A stretch of DNA of 10,229 nt from Acidobacteriaceae bacterium (lineage in GTDB: Bacteria; Acidobacteriota; Terriglobia; Terriglobales; Acidobacteriaceae), in contig PMGP01000239.1 of assembly GCA_003156235.1 (NCBI GenBank), positions 1-10,229 on the forward strand, in the 5' to 3' direction. Positions 1 through 5,914 of the stretch are shown piece after piece. The translations under genes and the position numbers were made by a program. The notes under the pieces were generated by a model. It was not told the origin of the DNA and did no database searches. It was given only the letters and a program-made list of their open reading frames with translations. Every line of letters begins with the position of its first letter. Position 1 is the stretch's first letter.

Positions 1-18
1 ACGCAGACACTAAAGCCC
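1..18. repeat. Left contig-end inverted repeat (pairs with 10211-10228)
   Basis: The first 18 bases, ACGCAGACACTAAAGCCC, are the exact reverse complement of 10211-10228. At the right end this sequence follows a hairpin repeat that also occurs at 8731-8782, so both window edges probably lie inside copies of one dispersed intergenic repeat. The simplest reading is that the assembly stopped in a multi-copy repeat. Terminal repeats of a mobile unit are possible but less likely. Confidence 0.75.
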
Positions 19-23
19 CCTGG

Positions 24-50
24 AAAAAGGCCAAAATCTAACGGCCTTTA
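24..50 (-). terminator. Small stem-loop, possible minus-strand terminator
   Basis: AAAGGCC (26-32) and GGCCTTT (43-49) form a 7-bp stem around a 10-base loop. Read on the minus strand the stem is followed by a run of five T, as in an intrinsic terminator. No convincing minus-strand gene lies to its right, so it may instead be part of the repeat at the contig edge. Confidence 0.3.
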
Positions 51-259
51 GGCCCGGAAAGCGGTGATCTGAAACAAATACAACTGTAGTACTGGAACGG
101 AAGAATTGTGCAAACAGAACAAAATAGAAGACTATGCAGAAGCAGTATGAGTCCAGTTTCGCACAGGGACAACCCAAAGCCGATGCACAGTCGATCGGCT
201 TGATTCAACAGCAGATCGGTGTTTTCATGAGCCACAATTACTGATTAGAGTCCTCTCCA
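51..259. other. Gene-free stretch, nothing recognised
   Basis: No open frame with a plausible start and ribosome binding site is seen here. A 65-codon minus-strand frame (38-235) is Cys- and Leu-rich without recognisable motifs and ends inside the stem-loop, so it is treated as chance. The stretch is the upstream flank of the Pho-box array. Confidence 0.5.
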
Positions 260-299
260 CATTCATCGTCCTGTCATCTCATTGTCACTCCCGATTCAC
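260..299 (+). promoter_or_regulatory. Near-consensus Pho-box array (PhoB-type operator)
   Basis: Four 7-base half-sites sit in exact 11-base register: CATTCAT (260-266), CTGTCAT (271-277), TTGTCAC (282-288) and GATTCAC (293-299). All four end in TCA plus T or C. The central pair matches the E. coli PhoB consensus half-sites (CTGTCAT, 4-base spacer, CTGTCAY) at 13 of 14 positions. Nothing else in the window matches this well. A possible -10 (TAGATA, 308-313) follows at suitable spacing, which would give a leader of about 120 bases before the glycosyltransferase start at 443. The assignment is by motif only. Confidence 0.6.
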
Positions 300-301
300 G
301 T

Positions 302-319
302 CAGCAGTAGATACTGCTG
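302..319. promoter_or_regulatory. Perfect palindrome just downstream of the Pho-box array
   Basis: CAGCAGTAGATACTGCTG has two perfect 8-base arms (302-309 and 312-319) with a 2-base centre. It overlaps the candidate -10 and lies at the predicted start of the transcript, where a dimeric repressor could bind. With so short a loop it is unlikely to act as an RNA hairpin. A chance palindrome cannot be excluded. Confidence 0.35.
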
Positions 320-442
320 CTAGCGAAGCACCGTGGTACTCGATCGCAGCGCCTGCGCCAACCTGCTTGACGCAATGCGCGTCCTTGGCGGGCGAAACGT
401 GGCGCAACAGCCCCGGATGAGAAAAATCGAAGGGAGCACGAC

Positions 443-1675
443 GTGAAAGAGAATCCGGTTCGCGTTGCGCTGTTTCCGGACTCGTTGCACGAGGTTAACG
501 GCGTAGCGAACACGTTTCGGCATTTTGCCGATTATGCGCGAATGCGCGGCTTGCCCTTGCTGGTTGTCCATGGCAGCGCGCCGGACGGAATTCGAGAAGC
601 GGGTTCTGTAAGATATTTCGGGCTAAAGCGTGGGCCCATCTCCTTTCCAGTGGAGAAGGACCTGCGCTTCGACATGGCGTTTGCGCGTCACCTCGGGCGT
701 GTGCAGGAGGAATTGCGCCGATTTCGGCCGGATGTCGTGCATATCACGGGTCCAAGCGACATAGGATTACTCGGCTCGATTGCGGCGCATAGACTCAATA
801 TTCCGCTGGCTGCCTCATGGCACACAAATATCCATGAATACGCGGCGAGGCGAGCGGATCGAATTCTGCCCAAGTGGCTGATACGGGGCGGGGCGCGCTC
901 ATGGATACTGAAGAGGCTGGAAGATACAGCGTTTCAGCTCTTGATGCTTCACTTCAAGTTGGCGCGTTTTTTCTTTGCGCCGAATCCCGAACTGGTTGAG
1001 CGGCTGCAAACAGCGACAAAGAAGCCATGCTGGCTGATGGAGCGCGGCATTGACTTGGATCTCTTCGGGCCGCAAAAGCGCACGCGAAAAGATGAGGTCG
1101 AGTTTGTCATCGGATATGTGGGCAGACTCTCAACAGAAAAAAAGATTCGCAGCTTTGCGCCGCTGGCTCAGGCCCTGAGCCGGGCTGGGCATCGGAACGT
1201 GCGCTTCGTCTTTGTGGGGCACGGAAGTGAAGAAAAGTGGCTGCAAGAAAACATCTCCGGCGTCCGGCTTACAGGTGTGCTGAATGGTGAAGCGTTAAGC
1301 CGCGCTTATGCCGATCTGGATATGTTCGTCTTCTTTTCAGAGACCGACACCTTCGGCAACGCGGTGCTGGAAGCTTTAGCTTCGGGCGTACCGGCAATTG
1401 TGAGCGATAAAGGCGGCCCAAAGTTCATTGTCAAGAGTGACTGTGGATTCGTGTGTGCAAGCGATGACGAGTTTTTGCGGGCCGCAATGCTTCTGATTGA
1501 AAACCAAAGCCTGCGCCGGGCAATGTCACTGGCCGCTCGCAAGCGGGCAGAGCTCGCCTCATGGAATGCGGTTTTCGATGCCGTATATCACGCCTACGAA
1601 TGCGAGTTGCGGGCAAAAGACGGCGCATTCGACAAAAATGCGCTTGCGTCTGGCCGCCTCACGCAGAATGCGTAG
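443..1675 (+). CDS. GT4-family (GT-B fold) glycosyltransferase
   Basis: This 410-residue protein has the two Rossmann-like halves of GT-B retaining glycosyltransferases, which move a sugar from a nucleotide-sugar donor to a lipid, glycan or small acceptor. The N-terminal half has the glycine loop EVNGVAN (17-23), DVVHITGPSDIG (97-108) and SWHTNIHEY (125-133). The donor half has GYVGRLSTEKK (224-234, with R228 and K233), VFVGHG (256-261) and DTFGNAVLEALASG (302-315). The usual E-x7-E pair is D302-x7-E310, as in many MgtA/PimB-like members. No signal peptide or membrane span is seen, so it should be cytoplasmic or peripheral at the membrane. The GTG start follows AGGGAG with six bases between. 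It heads a unit with a truncated ugd gene and lies behind a Pho-box array, hinting at phosphate-responsive envelope or lipid glycosylation. Donor and acceptor cannot be told from sequence alone. Confidence 0.88.
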   Translation: MKENPVRVALFPDSLHEVNGVANTFRHFADYARMRGLPLLVVHGSAPDGIREAGSVRYFGLKRGPISFPVEKDLRFDMAFARHLGRVQEELRRFRPDVVHITGPSDIGLLGSIAAHRLNIPLAASWHTNIHEYAARRADRILPKWLIRGGARSWILKRLEDTAFQLLMLHFKLARFFFAPNPELVERLQTATKKPCWLMERGIDLDLFGPQKRTRKDEVEFVIGYVGRLSTEKKIRSFAPLAQALSRAGHRNVRFVFVGHGSEEKWLQENISGVRLTGVLNGEALSRAYADLDMFVFFSETDTFGNAVLEALASGVPAIVSDKGGPKFIVKSDCGFVCASDDEFLRAAMLLIENQSLRRAMSLAARKRAELASWNAVFDAVYHAYECELRAKDGAFDKNALASGRLTQNA

Positions 1676-1688
1676 GGATGGAGGTCGT

Positions 1689-1868
1689 ATGATAATGCCG
1701 AGCGCTCAAGTAACCCGAGTGGTCCCGGTCGCTGTTATTGGATCCGGTTATGTCGGCCTCGTAGCCGCCGCATGCCTTGCCGAGATTGGTCATGAGGTCA
1801 TTTGCGTTGACGTTGATCAAGCGCGCATTGAGAGGCACATGCATTTGCTGAGGACAATCCGGCAATGA
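1689..1868 (+). pseudogene. Truncated UDP-glucose 6-dehydrogenase remnant (N-terminal NAD-binding segment)
   Basis: The 59-codon frame starts at an ATG closely preceded by GGAGGT, 13 bases after the glycosyltransferase stop. Residues 13-47 are an unmistakable UDP-glucose/GDP-mannose dehydrogenase N-terminus: a VAVIGSGYVGLVAAACLAE Rossmann loop, then GHEVICVDVD with the acidic end of strand two. After about residue 47 the expected family sequence (a PI-x-EPGL-type segment) is missing. The frame runs into unrelated residues and stops at 1866-1868. Full enzymes have about 430-470 residues including a catalytic Cys domain, none of which is present in any frame before pstC. A deletion probably removed the rest. 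The intact enzyme oxidises UDP-glucose to UDP-glucuronate, a sugar donor that could have served the adjacent glycosyltransferase. A short functional peptide is unlikely. Confidence 0.72.
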
Positions 1869-1940
1869 TGGAGAATGGATTGCTTAATAACAACTGTCTA
1901 CTTGGCGGCCATGGTCCATGCCCTTCGTAGCGTACCCGCC

Positions 1941-1973
1941 ATCTGCTTGATTTAAAAGCAGATCATATTTTTT
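1941..1973 (+). terminator. Probable intrinsic terminator before the pst operon
   Basis: ATCTGCTT (1941-1948) and AAGCAGAT (1956-1963) form a perfect 8-bp stem with a 7-base loop, followed four bases later by a run of six T (1968-1973). The stem is AU-rich, so it is of moderate strength. Its position would end the glycosyltransferase/ugd-remnant transcript and insulate pstC. Confidence 0.55.
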
Positions 1974-1992
1974 CCGAGAAGCGCGTCTGATA

Positions 1993-2023
1993 TTGCCAAC
2001 TTGTAACATTCTATTCATATATT
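1993..2023 (+). promoter_or_regulatory. Candidate pstC promoter with degenerate Pho box
   Basis: TTGTAAC (2001-2007) and TATTCAT (2012-2018) lie in 11-base register and match PhoB half-sites at 9 of 14 positions. TTGCCA (1993-1998) and TATATT (2018-2023) could serve as -35 and -10 with a long 19-base spacer, giving a start near 2030. The core TGTAACATTC (2002-2011) recurs exactly upstream of pstS. Which element RNA polymerase uses is uncertain. Confidence 0.4.
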
Positions 2024-2038
2024 CTCTGTAGCCTAATC

Positions 2039-3133
2039 TTGGTGAATGTTAGCGTGCAAGAGATACGTCTCTCCAAACTCAAGTTTCAGACCGAGCCGGC
2101 GCAACAGAACGGCGAGAACCATCTGGAAGCCGTTTCCGCCGAGGCCGCGCAGATTCGCGCGTACCTGTTGTCGCGCGGCAACTCGGCTATTGCCGATCGC
2201 GGATTCCGTTGGCTGATGGTGCTGTGCGCGCTGAGCATCTTCGGCATCGTGGTGCTGATCGCCACCGAGCTGGTGGTGCGGTCGAGGCTGGCCTGGGCCC
2301 TGTTTGGCCTGGACTTCTTTTATAAGGTCTTCATCGACACATACACGCATAAGCCCATCTATTGGGATCCGGTCAACGGACACTTCAGCGCCCTGCCGTT
2401 TCTATATGGAACGCTGGTTTCGTCGTTTCTGGCGCTGCTGTTGGCGGTACCGCTGGCCATTGGCGTGGCCGTGTTTCTGACCGAGATGTGCCCGCAAATG
2501 CTGAGGGCGCCGCTGGCCTTCATCACCGAGCTTTTGGCGGCCATTCCCAGCGTGATTTATGGGTTTTGGGCAGTCATTGTGCTTGTTCCGCTGTTGCGCG
2601 ATCACTTGAATCCATGGCTTATCAAGGGATTCGGCTGGACCGGCTTTTTTGGCGACGACAATCCCACCGGCCTGGGTTTTCTGGCCGCCGGCATCATTCT
2701 GGCCATCATGATTCTGCCGATTATTTCCTCGCTGACACGCGAGGTGATGACGGCGGTTCCGCAATCGCAGCGGGAGGCGGTGCTGGCGCTGGGGGCGACC
2801 CGCTGGGAGATGATTCGCGTGGGCGTACTGCGCAACGCGCGCATTGGCATCGTGGGCGCGATCATTCTGGGACTGGGGCGAGCCTTGGGCGAAACCATGG
2901 CCGTGACCATGGTGATCGGCAATAGTCCCGAGATTCAGCGTTCACTACTGGCGAATGGAAGCACCATGTCCGCGGTGATCGCCAATGAGTTTGCCGAAGC
3001 CTCCGGCGATCTGCACCTGAGCGCGCTGATGGAACTTGGATTGGCGCTGTTTATCGTAACCATTATCGTGAACGCCTTTGCACGCCTGATGGTATGGGCT
3101 GTGACGCGCGGAACGCCGTCGTCGATACATTGA
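2039..3133 (+). CDS. pstC: Phosphate ABC transporter permease PstC
   Basis: PstC is one of the two inner-membrane channel subunits of the high-affinity phosphate importer and pairs with PstA. The 364-residue protein has about six membrane segments: near 58-80, 121-148, 157-187, 211-231, 269-292 and 328-355. Between the fourth and fifth lies the permease EAA loop, REAVLALGATRWEMIRVGVL (245-264), which contacts PstB. LGRALGETMAV (279-289) is a PstC/PstA family signature. The roughly 55-residue hydrophilic N-terminus is cytoplasmic. The start is uncertain. TTG at 2039 and GTG at 2042 have no ribosome binding site, whereas GTG at 2054 has GGTGA eight bases upstream. The first in-frame ATG is residue 60, inside membrane segment one, and is too late. 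It is the first gene of pstCAB-phoU. Confidence 0.95.
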   Translation: MVNVSVQEIRLSKLKFQTEPAQQNGENHLEAVSAEAAQIRAYLLSRGNSAIADRGFRWLMVLCALSIFGIVVLIATELVVRSRLAWALFGLDFFYKVFIDTYTHKPIYWDPVNGHFSALPFLYGTLVSSFLALLLAVPLAIGVAVFLTEMCPQMLRAPLAFITELLAAIPSVIYGFWAVIVLVPLLRDHLNPWLIKGFGWTGFFGDDNPTGLGFLAAGIILAIMILPIISSLTREVMTAVPQSQREAVLALGATRWEMIRVGVLRNARIGIVGAIILGLGRALGETMAVTMVIGNSPEIQRSLLANGSTMSAVIANEFAEASGDLHLSALMELGLALFIVTIIVNAFARLMVWAVTRGTPSSIH

Positions 3134-3179
3134 AACAGGAACGAGCGCAGGAGAAGAGAAGCTGAAGAACGAACACACA

Positions 3180-4028
3180 TTGCGCGCGCGAATACGAACG
3201 CTGAGCGATGGCGCGGCCACGGGGCTGGCGGTGCTGGCGACTGTGCTGGTGGTGGCGCCGCTGGTGGCCATCTTCGCATACCTGATCTATAAGGGCGCCA
3301 GTTCGCTTAGCTGGGCTTTCTTTGTGGAGACTCCGAAGCCAGTCGGCGAAGTGGGCGGCGGCATGGCCAACGCCATTCTCGGGTCGGCCATTCTGCTTGC
3401 GGTCGGCAGCCTGATCGGTGTTCCGGTGGGCATAGCCGGCGGCATCTTTCTGGCCGAGTTCGGGCGCGGCACCAAGCTAGCCAATGCCGTGCGCTTTACG
3501 GCTGACGTGCTGAACGGCGTTCCGTCTATTGTGATGGGCATTGCCGTTTACTCATTGATCGTAGTTCCCCAGGGACACTTCTCGGCCCTCTCTGGAGGCG
3601 TGGCGCTGGGCATCATGATGGTTCCCACCGTTTGCCGAACCACGGAAGAGATGTTATTGATGGTGCCCAATGCGGTGCGCGAGGCGGCCTTGGCGCTGGG
3701 CGTGCCGAACTGGCGCTCAGTGCTGGCCATTACGTTGAAGACTGCTTCGCCGGGCATTATCACCGGATGTATGCTGGCTTTTGCGCGCGTTGCGGGAGAA
3801 ACGGCTCCGCTGATCTTTACCGCATTTGGCAACGTGGGCTGGAACACAAGGCTGGACGAGCCGATGGCCGCGCTGCCTTTGCAAATTTATGTCTATGCGC
3901 TCTCGCCTTACGATGACTGGCACCGGCTGGCGTGGGCGGGGTCGCTGGTATTGATTGTTCTGATTGTTCTGGCCGTTTCGCTGGTGCGTTTTGTCACCAG
4001 CCGCGGCGTTTTGAAAGGGGCTAGCTAA
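3180..4028 (+). CDS. pstA: Phosphate ABC transporter permease PstA
   Basis: PstA is the second channel subunit of the phosphate importer. The 282-residue protein has membrane segments near 12-37, 63-91, 104-131, 137-152, 188-215 and 252-273. The EAA loop, REAALALGVPNWRSVLAITL (167-186), docks on PstB, and FARVAGETAPLIFTAFGN (201-218) is a strong PstA signature. The gap after pstC is 46 bases. The start is debatable. TTG at 3180 lacks a good ribosome binding site. An in-frame CTG at 3162 has AGGAG eight bases upstream and would add the residues MKNEHT. Initiation at CTG is rare but fits the local sequence better. The stop codon directly abuts the pstB start, which suggests coupled translation. 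Confidence 0.95.
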   Translation: MRARIRTLSDGAATGLAVLATVLVVAPLVAIFAYLIYKGASSLSWAFFVETPKPVGEVGGGMANAILGSAILLAVGSLIGVPVGIAGGIFLAEFGRGTKLANAVRFTADVLNGVPSIVMGIAVYSLIVVPQGHFSALSGGVALGIMMVPTVCRTTEEMLLMVPNAVREAALALGVPNWRSVLAITLKTASPGIITGCMLAFARVAGETAPLIFTAFGNVGWNTRLDEPMAALPLQIYVYALSPYDDWHRLAWAGSLVLIVLIVLAVSLVRFVTSRGVLKGAS

Positions 4029-4787
4029 GTGGGCGTCGGCATTGAGGTAACAAACCTGAATGCGTGGTACGGAGCTAATCACGCGTTGCAGGACATCAAC
4101 CTGAACATTCCGGCCAACCATGCTACGGCGCTGATTGGGCCGTCGGGTTGCGGAAAGAGCACCTTTGTGCGCTGCCTGAACCGCATGCACGAGACCATTC
4201 CCGGTGCGCGGGCAACGGGCACCGTGCGCATTGGCGATCTGGATATTTACAAGGACATCAAGCCGGTGGAGATTCGCCGCCGCGTGGGCATGGTTTTCCA
4301 GCGGCCTAACCCTTTTCCCACGATGTCGATCTACGACAATGTGGCCGCGGGGCTGAAGCTGAACGGCTACAGCAACCGGCATGTGCTGGATGAGATCGTC
4401 GAGCGGTCGCTGAAAAACTCCGCATTGTGGGACGAGGTAAAGGACAATCTGAAGAAGGAATCCGGCGCCAGCCTCAGCGGCGGCCAGCAGCAGCGCATGT
4501 GCATTGCGCGCGCCCTGGCCGTGGACCCGGAGGTGCTGCTGATGGATGAACCTGCCTCCGCGCTGGATCCGGTTTCCACCTCCAAAATCGAGGATTTGAT
4601 CTTCCAGTTGAAGGCGCAGTACACTATTGTGATTGTGACTCACAACATGCAGCAAGCCGCCCGCGTGGCAGAGAAGACGGGCTTCTTCCTGAATGGCCGG
4701 ATGGTGGAGTTCGACTCGACAGACAAGATCTTTACCAATCCCAGTGACAAACGCACGGAAGATTACATCACAGGCAGGTTCGGATGA
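4029..4787 (+). CDS. pstB: Phosphate ABC transporter ATPase PstB
   Basis: PstB is the cytoplasmic ATPase that powers phosphate import through PstC/PstA. The 252-residue length is normal for the family. Visible in order are Walker A GPSGCGKST (37-45), the Q-loop FQRPNPFP (90-97, Q91), the ABC signature LSGGQQQR (149-156), Walker B VLLMDEP (169-175, with E174), the D-loop SALD (177-180) and the switch histidine H205 in VTHNMQQA. The QRPNPFP Q-loop and the TEDYITGRFG end are typical of PstB rather than other ABC ATPases. GTG at 4029 follows the pstA stop with no gap, and GAAAGGGG eight bases upstream serves as ribosome binding site. Its stop overlaps the phoU start by four bases (ATGA). All catalytic residues are intact. 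Confidence 0.97.
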   Translation: MGVGIEVTNLNAWYGANHALQDINLNIPANHATALIGPSGCGKSTFVRCLNRMHETIPGARATGTVRIGDLDIYKDIKPVEIRRRVGMVFQRPNPFPTMSIYDNVAAGLKLNGYSNRHVLDEIVERSLKNSALWDEVKDNLKKESGASLSGGQQQRMCIARALAVDPEVLLMDEPASALDPVSTSKIEDLIFQLKAQYTIVIVTHNMQQAARVAEKTGFFLNGRMVEFDSTDKIFTNPSDKRTEDYITGRFG

Positions 4788-5488
4788 CGCGCATACGCTT
4801 TCAACAGAGTCTTGAGAACTTGAAGGAAAAGTTGCTGGTGGAGGCCGGGCTGGCCGAGCAGGCGGTACAGCGCGCCATCGAGGCCTACCGCAAACGCGAC
4901 CTGTCGATTTGCGAGCTGGTTAGCCGCGGCGAGATCGACATCAACATTCTGGAACGGGAGATCGACCAGGCCGCGCTGGACTTGCTGGCCATGGAACAGC
5001 CCATGGCCGGAGATCTGCGCTTCATCTTGAGCGTCATCAAAATTAACGCCGAACTGGAACGCGTGGGCAACGCCGCGAAAACCATCAGCGAGCGCGTGCG
5101 CCACATGGAACGGATGGCTGCGGCTGAGTTGCCGGTCAATATTCCCAGGATGGCGGAGCTGGCCTCCGAAATGGTGCGCATGAGCCTGCAGGCATTCATC
5201 GAGGCGGATGCTGAGGCGGCGCGCTCCATTCTGACCATGGACGATGCCGTGGATGCCATGAACAAAGCGGCCTTTAAGGCGCTGATTAAGGTAATGGAAG
5301 AGCAGAGTCACCTGGCTCCGCAGGCGCTGAATGCGCTGATGATCAGCCGCGCCCTGGAGCGCGTAGCGGATCATGCCACCAATATCGCCGAAGATGTGAT
5401 CTTCTGGGTGCTGGGCGACGATGTGCGCCACCACAAGAGCGTGAATCTACTCCAGCAACAGCAGGACAAGGGCGAAACCAGCGCGTAG
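4784..5488 (+). CDS. phoU: Phosphate signalling regulator PhoU
   Basis: PhoU is a helical cytoplasmic protein that links the Pst transporter to the PhoR/PhoB system and damps signalling and phosphate uptake when phosphate is plentiful. The 234-residue protein has the family's two repeated three-helix halves, about 1-110 and 120-215. Each half carries a metal-cluster helix: ELERVGNAAKTISE (90-103) and ALERVADHATNIAED (190-204). In the first repeat the usual ERxxD aspartate is replaced by N96, while the second keeps D196. The ATG lies within the pstB stop (ATGA overlap), so translation is probably coupled to pstB. It is the last gene of the operon and is followed by a strong terminator. It is soluble, with no signal peptide or membrane span. 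Confidence 0.94.
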   Translation: MTRIRFQQSLENLKEKLLVEAGLAEQAVQRAIEAYRKRDLSICELVSRGEIDINILEREIDQAALDLLAMEQPMAGDLRFILSVIKINAELERVGNAAKTISERVRHMERMAAAELPVNIPRMAELASEMVRMSLQAFIEADAEAARSILTMDDAVDAMNKAAFKALIKVMEEQSHLAPQALNALMISRALERVADHATNIAEDVIFWVLGDDVRHHKSVNLLQQQQDKGETSA

Positions 5489-5548
5489 TAGTTGCGCGGT
5501 GATTGACTGGCTGCTGCAACCCTCCGTATCAGCCAATTGAGTAGCGCA

Positions 5549-5577
5549 TAAGGCCCGCGTGCCACGCGGGCTTTATC
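5549..5577 (+). terminator. Intrinsic terminator of pstCAB-phoU
   Basis: GCCCGCGTG (5553-5561) and CACGCGGGC (5563-5571) are perfect complements about a single central base, extended by A-U and G-U pairs to about ten GC-rich pairs and followed by TTTAT. It lies some 65 bases after the phoU stop and fits operon termination. Confidence 0.75.
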
Positions 5578-5639
5578 ATTGGCAAAAGAGTTGTCCGTAA
5601 CCCTGCGGCTCACAACCAGGCATGATAATTTGAATTCGA

Positions 5640-5800
5640 ATGCCCACATGTCGCTATTGGTGGGTTTCGCTTCCCCCGGAGGGGGAGTTGAGAATAGCCC
5701 AGGACAAGCAACGCGCAGTCCTGGGTGAGCAGTCCCAAAGAAGCGTTGCGTCCCGTAGGGCCGCTGTGAATCTCCTCCTCAACCTCACAGGTATTTTCAA
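5640..5800. other. Structured intergenic element with nested inverted repeats
   Basis: No gene is seen here, but the stretch is dense in complementary segments. CCCAGGAC (5698-5705) pairs with GTCCTGGG (5718-5725) around a 12-base loop. That loop contains GCAACGC (5708-5714), which is complementary to GCGTTGC (5743-5749), an arrangement that would form an H-type pseudoknot. GTTGAG (5687-5692) and CTCAAC (5778-5783) could close the whole domain, and CTGTGA (5764-5769) can pair with TCACAG (5785-5790). The AGAATAGCCCAG lead-in resembles dispersed acidobacterial intergenic repeats from memory. It could be a structured RNA or a repeat relic. Confidence 0.4.
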
Positions 5801-5847
5801 AAGAGCATAAGCCAGTTGCCGGCTGATTCATCGCTGGCAATGCAACA

Positions 5848-5890
5848 CGACAAAATGGGCAGCCCATATTCTGGGCTGCCCATTTTGTCG
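5848..5890 (-). terminator. Perfect 19-bp stem terminator of the porin gene
   Basis: The arms 5848-5866 and 5872-5890 are perfectly complementary over 19 bases around the 5-base loop TATTC. On both strands the 3' arm ends in ATTTTGTCG, so the hairpin can act in both directions. It lies 24 bases beyond the porin stop on the minus strand and also faces readthrough from phoU. The stem is unusually long for an ordinary terminator. Confidence 0.75.
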
Positions 5891-5914
5891 TAGCCATAAT
5901 CGCTGGTTGGCGGA

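Noticed and set aside
1497..1688. Longer ugd-remnant frame beginning inside the glycosyltransferase gene
   Set aside because: Homology begins only after the ATG at 1689, which has its own GGAGGT. The upstream part is out-of-frame glycosyltransferase sequence.
3717..4655. 312-codon minus-strand open frame across pstA and pstB
   Set aside because: It is a shadow of two strongly conserved genes. The translation is His/Gln/Arg-rich without motifs.
5610..5897. 95-codon minus-strand frame between phoU and the porin
   Set aside because: It spans the structured repeat and the 19-bp terminator stem, with no ribosome binding site or domain.
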